Source of the DNA: DASQPR01 sp963727415 | Lineage (GTDB): Bacteria; Actinomycetota; Actinomycetes; Mycobacteriales; Micromonosporaceae | Reading direction: 5' to 3' | DNA: 64,000 nucleotides | NCBI GenBank assembly: GCA_963727415.1 | Contig: CAVSGF010000003.1 | Span: 434,001-498,000, forward strand | Part shown: one piece after another, positions 8,936-15,856 of the stretch | Position numbering within the stretch: the stretch's first letter is position 1 | How the letters are laid out: each line of letters begins with the position of its first letter | The notes under the pieces: model-generated | Seen by the model: only the letters and a program-made list of their open reading frames with translations | The model's database searches: none | What the model was told of the DNA's origin: nothing | Program-made: the position numbers and the translations under genes

Positions 8936-10267
8936 TCAGACCCGGTCCGGATGATTGGCCAGCGTCTCCCGCTGGCGGCCGGCGTCGAGGGTGTCGCGTA
9001 GCGCACTCAGGCGTGCCGCGAGCGCGGGATGGCGGGCGCGGAGCGCGTCGAGGTCTGCACGCCGGTCCAGCATCTGGCCCCACAGCACGGAGCGCCCCTG
9101 CTCCAGCAGCTCGACAGCCCGCTCCGTCTCGTACGCGTCGACGCAGATCGCGGCGGCGGCGCGGGCGAGCTCGCGCCAGCGGGTTAGTTGTTGCTGCTGG
9201 GTCCCGGTGTCGAGGCCATGCCAGGTGACCACGGACAGCAGCTCGACTGCGGTCGAGAACCCTTCGACGGCCGCCGTAAGGTCGCCGTCCTCGTGTGACC
9301 ATTCGCCCCATGCGCGGGCGGCGAGCGCACGGGTCGTCGGTGCGGCGACCGGGTCACACGCGGCCGAGCGGCGGTAGTCGACGGCGAGGCGACGCTCCGC
9401 GGGATCATCGTTCATCTCGGCGCGGATCCGGTGGGCACGGCCAAGTTCGGACAGGGCGCCGCCACGTTCCCGTTGTCCCGGCGGCAGCCGGTCGTACGCC
9501 TGCTCCGCCACTGCGATGGCCATGTCGATGGCGTCGGGCAGGTTCAGCACGACGGCCACGGTCCGCATCGCGACGGACAGGTTGAGCGCGTACATCGGCC
9601 AGTCCGGGTCGTCGGTCGGGGTGACCTCGAAGGCCTGGCGCAGAAAGCGGGCGCCTTTTACCAGGTCCGCTTGGTCGCCGGATGCCTCGAAGTGTTCGTA
9701 GTGGGCCAGCCCGAGGTTGGACAGCATTCCGCGGCGTTCGTAGGCGTCCGGCGCTGTGTCCTGTAGGCATCGGGTCCCGGCTTCGACGGCGCGGGCCAGG
9801 TCAGCCGGGTCGTGGCTGATCTCGTGACGCACCCGGTACGCCACGGCGAGATTCGAGACGATCAGTGGCCGGGTGGGGTCGTCGGTGCGGGCCGCCGTGA
9901 CTGCCCTGTCACCGAGTTCGATGGCGCGCTCGATGTCGGCCAGCCGGCCCAGCCGTTCGTATCTCAGGCGGTGGGCGTACCCCAGATTCGACAGTCGCTG
10001 AGGTTCGAAGCGGTGGCCGGCTGGCGTGCCGTCCACGCAGGCACGGCCGGTCTCGATCGCCTCGTCCAGGTCGCGGTCGCCGCCGGCATGCTCGTACCGC
10101 ATCCGCAACGCGTTACTCAGCCGGGACAGATGCACCTGCCGCGACGGACTGCCCGGCTGGCAACCGGCGAGGTCAGTCCGGCTGTAGGCGATTGCCGCAT
10201 CAAGGTGCGCGATGTCGCCCGTTTCGATGTACCGCTGCTGCAGCGCGGCGGCCGCCGGAACGCCCAT
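8936..10267 (-). CDS. TPR protein ending at the TPR/CHAT junction
   Basis: A 443-residue helical protein. It is built from degenerate ~45-residue repeats of the form LSNLGxAxRxRYE...DLxxAIExG, the actinobacterial TPR type usually fused to CHAT proteases. Residues ~382-398 (ERAVELLEQGRSVLWGQ) are the helix that normally precedes CHAT, but the protein stops ~45 residues later with no protease. The ATG at 10267 has a good GGAGGC ribosome site. It lies downstream of, and on the same strand as, a free-standing CHAT gene, separated by 308 nt. I infer that it senses or presents something to that CHAT protein in trans. Truncation by the neighbouring insertion sequence is the main alternative. Confidence 0.75.
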   Translation of the reverse strand: MGVPAAAALQQRYIETGDIAHLDAAIAYSRTDLAGCQPGSPSRQVHLSRLSNALRMRYEHAGGDRDLDEAIETGRACVDGTPAGHRFEPQRLSNLGYAHRLRYERLGRLADIERAIELGDRAVTAARTDDPTRPLIVSNLAVAYRVRHEISHDPADLARAVEAGTRCLQDTAPDAYERRGMLSNLGLAHYEHFEASGDQADLVKGARFLRQAFEVTPTDDPDWPMYALNLSVAMRTVAVVLNLPDAIDMAIAVAEQAYDRLPPGQRERGGALSELGRAHRIRAEMNDDPAERRLAVDYRRSAACDPVAAPTTRALAARAWGEWSHEDGDLTAAVEGFSTAVELLSVVTWHGLDTGTQQQQLTRWRELARAAAAICVDAYETERAVELLEQGRSVLWGQMLDRRADLDALRARHPALAARLSALRDTLDAGRQRETLANHPDRV

Positions 10268-10575
10268 GATCGCCTCCGGTCCGGTATGTCCAGACTGCCG
10301 ATCCCGGCCCACCGTAGTCCCGTGTCCACCACCCTTCACCGGTTGGTGCCCACGGGTGCTGTGGATCTTCGACCGAGGGTGTGGTCGATCGATCGCTCAC
10401 CCTGGGGTGGGCCGGCCCACCGAACCCGCATGGACCGCGCTGGCATCGGCGACGTGGATCCCGCCGGGACCTGCCTTCTCTCGCTGTTTCATGCGGTCAA
10501 TGTGGCCGCCGGGAGTGGATCTATCAAGTTGTTCTCACAGTCCCCCTGACTCCATGGACGACAGTCGAGGCCGGA
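10268..10575 (-). other. 308-nt non-coding spacer between CHAT and TPR genes
   Basis: No gene is supported in any frame. Its length suggests the TPR gene may have its own promoter, so TPR and CHAT levels could be set separately. I see no clear terminator or promoter sequence. Confidence 0.35.
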
Positions 10576-11895
10576 TCACGGCCCGGTATGAGCGAAGGGT
10601 GTCCAGACGCTGGGCCGGTCGCGGTTGGCGCGGCGGAGCTCGCACACGGCGTCGTGCAATGCGTAGGCGGCCGGGGCGGCGTCGAACCGGCCGTCGTGGA
10701 TAAGCCGGGTGTAGACATCCGTCGCGACGTCGGCGGCATGGCGGTCCTCAACGGACCAGAGCGTGGCGATGACGTGGCGGTAACCGGTGTAGTGCAGCGC
10801 TGCCGCCAGCGTGATGGCCTCGTCCGGCAGGCTGGTGCCGCCGACTGCGGTCTTGCAGCCGGACAGGTAAGCCAGTTCACCGCGGTACCGCCGGGTGGCG
10901 ATCTCGCTGATCGTCAGCATCCCGTCGTACAGGGCGACGCCGCCGTGCGACGGATCGGTCAGATTCTGGTCACCGTGACAGCTGAAGTGCACCCAAGTGT
11001 GGTCGACGAGCCCGGCCAACACCGCCGCGCGGGAGGCTTTCTCTTCCCGCAGGGACGTGCGCCGTTGCCGCGGTACCAGCCTGTCGATCAGCCGCTCCTC
11101 GGCGGGCACCGCCGGTAGCCGGGGCCGGCCGGGTGTGTTCTCCAGGCCGACGAACAACATCGAATCCGGCTCTGGGGGCCGGTGGCCGGGCGGGCCGGCG
11201 GTTCCGTCGCCCTGTGCCTCCAGCAATGCGCGCAACGTGGGCGTGTACGAGGACACGACCCGGTCGAGCACGGATTCGCCGGCCTTGTCGTGGTGCCCGG
11301 CGGCGTGGATCGGCAGCAAAGTCAGGCCGCCGGTGGGGCACCACCAGACGCGCGGCAACACGCCCGAGGGTGTCGGCGCACCGGTGTGGCCGAGAGCGTC
11401 CAACACTTGGGCGGCGAACGCGTCCCACATCCACCCCAGGGTGTCTTGCAGGGACAACTCCAGGCTCGCCCCGGCGCGACCCCACCGTGCGGTGGCCTCG
11501 CCAAGCGCCGCCATCGCGGACATGCCGCGGTCGCTGTGCGCGTAGGTGTGATCGGCCAGCAGGTATGCCTCCAACTCCGCCTCGTACGTGCCGACCGCGG
11601 TCAGGTACCGCCGGACCTGATCGCTGACGTCCTGCTGCGTCAGGCCGGGTAGCTCGATCCAGCGGACACCGGTGTTCTCGACGAGCAGGGCGTCGCATCG
11701 CCAGCGGCTGACGTTGAGGATTGCCACCGGCCCGTTCCTCGTGGCCGGCAGCAGGGCCTCCAGCTTGGGGGGCCGCAGGAAGTCCTCGAACCCTTCCAGA
11801 TCGCGCACCTGCTTGACGAGTTCGTCCCACTCGCGGGCGAGGAACATCCGGCGGTCGATCTCCCGTGCGGACGGATCTGTCGTGTCCGGCATCAT
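10576..11895 (-). CDS. Stand-alone CHAT-domain cysteine protease
   Basis: A 439-residue protein consisting of little more than a CHAT domain (caspase fold, clan CD). The dyad is visible as His307 in VHFSCHGDQ and Cys347 in YLSGCKTAVGG. The N-terminal part (EWDELVKQVRDLEGFEDFLRPP, then VAILNVSRWRCDALLV) is the segment that follows the linker in fused TPR-CHAT proteins, so the gene starts where its TPR neighbours stop. I chose the ATG at 11895, with GGGAG just upstream; longer in-frame starts would extend into low-complexity antisense sequence of the divergent gene. CHAT proteases in bacteria cleave partner proteins in immunity (Craspase, gasdermin activation). The substrate here is unknown. 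It is divergent from the hydrolase-caspase operon. Confidence 0.85.
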   Translation of the reverse strand: MMPDTTDPSAREIDRRMFLAREWDELVKQVRDLEGFEDFLRPPKLEALLPATRNGPVAILNVSRWRCDALLVENTGVRWIELPGLTQQDVSDQVRRYLTAVGTYEAELEAYLLADHTYAHSDRGMSAMAALGEATARWGRAGASLELSLQDTLGWMWDAFAAQVLDALGHTGAPTPSGVLPRVWWCPTGGLTLLPIHAAGHHDKAGESVLDRVVSSYTPTLRALLEAQGDGTAGPPGHRPPEPDSMLFVGLENTPGRPRLPAVPAEERLIDRLVPRQRRTSLREEKASRAAVLAGLVDHTWVHFSCHGDQNLTDPSHGGVALYDGMLTISEIATRRYRGELAYLSGCKTAVGGTSLPDEAITLAAALHYTGYRHVIATLWSVEDRHAADVATDVYTRLIHDGRFDAAPAAYALHDAVCELRRANRDRPSVWTPFAHTGP

Positions 11896-12012
11896 GCTCC
11901 CATCAAACCCGCGGTTCCTGTCCGGCGCGAGGGTCGGGAGGTCACGCCTTTCGGCTGAGCGGATACCGGCTGGCGGTCGGGCACAATGATTTCGGCCATC
12001 AGGGAGGCGCGC
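11896..12012. promoter_or_regulatory. Divergent promoter region of the CHAT/caspase locus
   Basis: The 117 nt between the CHAT start (leftward) and the hydrolase start (rightward) must contain the promoters for both arms, implying shared control. It carries the ribosome sites for both genes (GGGAG before CHAT, GGGAGG before the hydrolase). No strong operator palindrome is apparent. Confidence 0.55.
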
Positions 12013-13194
12013 ATGGGGCTGGTCTTCGTTCACGGCATCGGGAACCGGTCGCCTTCCCGGTCCTACCCGGAGGCGGTCACCCTTCGCGATGCCCTGTTCC
12101 GCCGGTTCCTGTTGGCGAGGGCCGTACCCGAGCTGACCGGCACCGAGATCCGTAACCCGATGTGGGGCGACCACGCCGCCCGGTTGCGATGGCAGCATTC
12201 TTCGCTGCCGCGCAAGGGCCGGGAGCGGCTCGGCACGGTCGACACGGCCCTGACCGACCTGGCCGAGGTGCTCGGCGCTCCGCCGGGCCGTGCTCTAGCC
12301 GGCCTCGATGCGGCGGATGCCGTCGACCTGCTCTATACGATCGCCGACCTGCGCGGCCACTCCGTCGAGGAGATCGAGGACCTGGCAGATCTGGGCGTCG
12401 TGCTGGCCGACCGGCACGGCGGTGGATCCGTCCCGGTGACCGCGTCCACCGACCGTGCCGGGCCAGCTCGTGCCGGGTCCGACCGTGACGACGCGGACGT
12501 ACTGCAGGACCTCGAACGGTTGGCTGCCAGCCCGGCCGGAAGTGACGGCGGCTTGGAGCGCCTCGGCGGAGGGCGACGGATCGGCAGGTTGGGCCACAAC
12601 GTGCTGGCCGCCGGGCTTGCCAGGTTCCGGCAGCAGCAGTTGGGTACGCCGGCGGTGCTTGCCGCCGCCGCGCTGCGTCGGATCGCGGCCGAGCCGATCT
12701 CCCTGCTGATCGGTGACGTGTTCGCCTACTTAGCTACCCGGGGCACCAGGAACGATCCAGGAGAGATCGTGCGACTGGTCGCCGGTGACCTGGACCTGGC
12801 CCGGGCAGACGGCCCGCTGGTTGTCGTCGCGCACAGCATGGGCGGGAACATCGTCTACGACATCCTCAGCTACTTCCGCCCCGACATCGAGGTCGATGTC
12901 CTGGTCACGGTCGGTTCACAGGTCGGGCTCTTCGAGGAGTTGTCGCTATTCGCCGCCAGCGACGCGACATTGCCGAGCGTCACCATCCCGCGGGTGCCGG
13001 CATCGTCCAACGTGCGGCGGTGGGTCAACATCGTAGATCCGGCCGACATTCTGGCGTATCGGGTCGACCCCATCTTCGCGGGGCCGGTGGATTACGAGTA
13101 CCCCTCCAGGGAGCCTTGGGCGCACAGCGCGTACTTCCGGCAGCCGGTTTTCCACCGCCGGTTGGCCGCTCGGGTGCGCGAGGTGCTCGGATGA
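12013..13194 (+). CDS. Alpha/beta hydrolase, lipase/esterase-like
   Basis: A 393-residue serine hydrolase. The oxyanion strand motif is FVHGIG at residues ~5-10, the nucleophile elbow is VVVAHSMGG with Ser275, and a C-terminal His (His371 in WAHSAYF) with Asp in NIVDPAD complete a plausible triad. A ~130-residue insert between ~120 and 250 is poor in recognisable motifs. The ATG at 12013 is chosen for its GGGAGG site. It is the first gene of a four-gene overlapping operon. Lipase-like effectors occur in bacterial conflict systems, where they attack membranes; whether that is so here is inference. The stop overlaps the next ATG by 4 nt. Confidence 0.75.
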   Translation: MGLVFVHGIGNRSPSRSYPEAVTLRDALFRRFLLARAVPELTGTEIRNPMWGDHAARLRWQHSSLPRKGRERLGTVDTALTDLAEVLGAPPGRALAGLDAADAVDLLYTIADLRGHSVEEIEDLADLGVVLADRHGGGSVPVTASTDRAGPARAGSDRDDADVLQDLERLAASPAGSDGGLERLGGGRRIGRLGHNVLAAGLARFRQQQLGTPAVLAAAALRRIAAEPISLLIGDVFAYLATRGTRNDPGEIVRLVAGDLDLARADGPLVVVAHSMGGNIVYDILSYFRPDIEVDVLVTVGSQVGLFEELSLFAASDATLPSVTIPRVPASSNVRRWVNIVDPADILAYRVDPIFAGPVDYEYPSREPWAHSAYFRQPVFHRRLAARVREVLG

Positions 13195-14366
13195 CCGAGA
13201 TCGCGGTCGACGACGGCGCCGGAGCGCGGGTGCATGCCTTCGTGGTGGGGGTTGCCCGCTACCCATACGTCGGCCGTGGACTCGGTACGGGGTCGGCCCG
13301 CCGGTTGCTCGATGACCTGGACCAGGTGACGGTTCCGGAGCCGTGCGCGGTGGAGGTCGCGCAGTGGCTGCTCGGCACGCCGCGCCAGCCGGACAATCCG
13401 CCGGTCGGTACGGTGGAGGTGCTGATCTCGTCACCGGGTGGACAGTCGGCGGTGGTTCGGACGCGGGACGGCGTGCCGGTCGAGGTGGAGAGCGCGACCT
13501 TCGCGAACTTCCGCACCGCCTTCCGCCGTTGGCGCGGACGGTGCGCGGGCGACCGCGACAACGTCGCGGTCTTCTACTTCTGCGGGCACGGTTGGGAAAA
13601 GGGCGAGCAGTTGCTGCTGCTGGAGGACCTGGGCGAGGACCCCTCCGCTTTGCTGGAACACGCGGTCGACCTGGGTGATATTCGTGCCGTCATGCACCTG
13701 ACGGGCGCGCGCGTCCAGGCCTACTTCGTGGACACCTGCCGCGAGTTGCCGCTGGACCTGCTCGTCAACGGCGCCAGACCGGGTACCGTCGAGGACGTGC
13801 CCGCCCTGACGGGCCCACTGCCGCGCGTCGAGGCACCAGTGTTCTGCTCCACCACGGCAGGGCACAGCGCGTTCGGCGACGGCGGCAAAGTCACTCCCTT
13901 CACCGCAGGGCTGATCGCCGCGTTGAACGGTCTGGGCGCCAAGCGGCGTGACGGCCGGTGGGCGGTTACCACCGGCAGCCTGGCCGATCGGCTGCACGGG
14001 ATCCTCGACTGGGAGCGGCCGGACGGTGCCGAGCAGGACCTGTGCATCGGGGGCCAGTGGGCCGGGCGGGCGGTGCTGCATTCGCTGGCGGCGCCGCCGA
14101 TGGTGCCGTTCCGGATCGACTGCCAGCCTGCCGGCGCTCCGCCGCCGGAGCGGATCGAGGTGCGTCCGCTGACTTCGCCTGGCCGGCGACCGCCGCTGGA
14201 AGTCATCGATGCCACCACGGACCGGCTAGCCGCCGGCGGATACGAGGTCCATCCGCGCTTCCCCGCCGGTTCCGGATTCAGCGCCGAGCCCTTCTTCCAC
14301 CCGGTCGACACACCGAACACCGTGCTGCTGGTCAGCGTCCGGCCCCGCGATGGGGACGGGACATGA
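13191..14366 (+). CDS. Caspase-like (peptidase C14) protease
   Basis: A 391-residue protein whose first ~260 residues form a caspase/metacaspase domain: AFVVGVARYPY at the start, then VAVFYFCGHGWE with His133 and VQAYFVDTCRE with Cys183, the expected His-Cys pair with the right spacing, and later PVFCSTTAGHSA. The C-terminal ~110 residues (from about PPMVPFRID) appear to be a separate beta-rich domain of unknown role. Start and stop each overlap neighbours by an ATGA, so its translation is coupled to the hydrolase and to the next gene. Its pairing with a CHAT protease in the same locus gives two clan CD proteases side by side. Confidence 0.8.
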   Translation: MTEIAVDDGAGARVHAFVVGVARYPYVGRGLGTGSARRLLDDLDQVTVPEPCAVEVAQWLLGTPRQPDNPPVGTVEVLISSPGGQSAVVRTRDGVPVEVESATFANFRTAFRRWRGRCAGDRDNVAVFYFCGHGWEKGEQLLLLEDLGEDPSALLEHAVDLGDIRAVMHLTGARVQAYFVDTCRELPLDLLVNGARPGTVEDVPALTGPLPRVEAPVFCSTTAGHSAFGDGGKVTPFTAGLIAALNGLGAKRRDGRWAVTTGSLADRLHGILDWERPDGAEQDLCIGGQWAGRAVLHSLAAPPMVPFRIDCQPAGAPPPERIEVRPLTSPGRRPPLEVIDATTDRLAAGGYEVHPRFPAGSGFSAEPFFHPVDTPNTVLLVSVRPRDGDGT

Positions 14367-15856
14367 CCGGCTCCGGCCACGTGGCGCTCGTCCGGGGGCC
14401 GTCCGGTGTGCTTCCCGGGCGGACGAGCGTCGGCGTCTTCGAGATCCTGAACACAGACCTCGACGTGGTTGCGGCGGGCGTGTTGAGGACGTTGGAAACG
14501 CGCGTGTCACTGCCCGGACCCGGCACCTACCTGCTGCGTGGCGTGGTGCCGGCGCACGGGCCGACCCCCCGCATCTTCGAGGAGCGGATCTTCGGGCGAA
14601 ACTCGGCCGGAGTCTGGTCCCTTGGTGGTGGGTCCGCCACCGGAGGCCGGGCCGATGACCCGGAGCCGGAGCCGGACAGCGCCGGATGGCTGGCGGCCTG
14701 GCGGCCTGAAGTCGACAGCGGTTCGTACGAGCCGGTAGCCGTCCAGCAGTCGCGGGTCGACGGCACCGACCTCGTCGTCGCGGACAGCGCGGAGCACGGC
14801 GAGACCGTCATTCTCCAGTGGGCGGTGGGGCAGGGCAGCCCGCGCTGCACCGCGGTGCCTGCGGGCACGCTGGTGCGGTTCTCCGGTGTCCGGAACCCGG
14901 AGCCGGGCTCCGACGAGGCGTTCCTGCTGCTGCGGTTCCTGGATCGCGGTGACGTGCTACGGGCCGACGTTCTGGCCGGTCCGGGTCGCACGATGCCCGA
15001 TGATGTCGCGTTCGCCGTCGCGATCGGGTACTTCCTGCTCGGTACCGGCGACGACAGGCTGGCGGGGTGGGCCGAAGCCCTGGTGGACCGCTGGCCGCGC
15101 TCCTTCGACGCGTACCTGCTCCGTGGCTGGGCCCGCCTCCACGGCGATGGGTGGCAGCGGGCCGGCGCGGCCTTCCAGGACGCCACGCGATGCGGCCTTC
15201 CGCTGGCCGCGCGAGGGCTGCGCCTGCTGGACGACGCGCTCCGGATGGTCGGCGACGTGGCTGGGCAACAACCCGGTGCCGTACGCGGGAGCTACCTGCC
15301 GTACCTGCGCGCGGTATCCGGCACGGGCCTGACCACGTTCCAGGGGGTGCGCCCCGAGACGCCGGCACCGTGGCCGGTCTCGGCCGAGCCTCCGCCACAC
15401 GCCAGGACCTGGCGGCTGACCGGTGGCCGTCTCCGGCTCGGTGCGGCGGCGGGTGGTACCGCCGCGATACCAGCCGGACACGTCTCCGCCGTGACCGCGC
15501 TGCTGGAGGGTCTGCAGGGACTGGTCGCCGCGCCCCTGGCCGTGGCGGGTACCCGGGGTGCGTCGGGGCCGCCCGCCGGCGGCATGCTCATCTTCGACCT
15601 GCCAGGGGTGGGCCGCGACCTGCTCGGTCCTGCGGTCCGGGGCCGGGTCCTCGCGGAGAATGGCGAGCTACGCGTGGTGCTGGCACCGGTTCCGCCGGTG
15701 TCGATAGCGGTCGCCACCGGGCCGGACGCGCCAGTGTGGAGCGTCGCCGAGCACACCGGGCCGGAGATCGCCGTCGCCCGGCTGCCGTGGACCGCGGCAG
15801 AGATGCCGCCAACCATCTATGTCGCGGTGGGCCGCGCGGCGCGGGGACGGCGGTGA
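14363..15856 (+). CDS. Unrecognised operon protein with beta-rich ends and helical middle
   Basis: A 497-residue protein I cannot assign. The first ~80 residues look like a beta-sandwich (GPGTYLLRGVVPAHG). Residues ~190-310 are helical and TPR-like (DDVAFAVAIGYFLLGTGDDRL, LLRGWARLHGDGW). The rest is beta-rich and ends with a basic tail. No catalytic motif is visible. The gene overlaps the caspase gene before it (ATGA) and the TPR gene after it (GTGA), so it is an integral part of the system, perhaps an adaptor or regulator. In-frame upstream codons are antisense/shadow sequence of the caspase gene and were excluded. Confidence 0.6.
   Translation: MTGSGHVALVRGPSGVLPGRTSVGVFEILNTDLDVVAAGVLRTLETRVSLPGPGTYLLRGVVPAHGPTPRIFEERIFGRNSAGVWSLGGGSATGGRADDPEPEPDSAGWLAAWRPEVDSGSYEPVAVQQSRVDGTDLVVADSAEHGETVILQWAVGQGSPRCTAVPAGTLVRFSGVRNPEPGSDEAFLLLRFLDRGDVLRADVLAGPGRTMPDDVAFAVAIGYFLLGTGDDRLAGWAEALVDRWPRSFDAYLLRGWARLHGDGWQRAGAAFQDATRCGLPLAARGLRLLDDALRMVGDVAGQQPGAVRGSYLPYLRAVSGTGLTTFQGVRPETPAPWPVSAEPPPHARTWRLTGGRLRLGAAAGGTAAIPAGHVSAVTALLEGLQGLVAAPLAVAGTRGASGPPAGGMLIFDLPGVGRDLLGPAVRGRVLAENGELRVVLAPVPPVSIAVATGPDAPVWSVAEHTGPEIAVARLPWTAAEMPPTIYVAVGRAARGRR

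Noticed and set aside
15067..15852. Upstream extension of the 991-aa TPR protein
   Set aside because: It overlaps the preceding operon gene in another frame; the GTG at 15853 with a GTGA overlap is far more natural.
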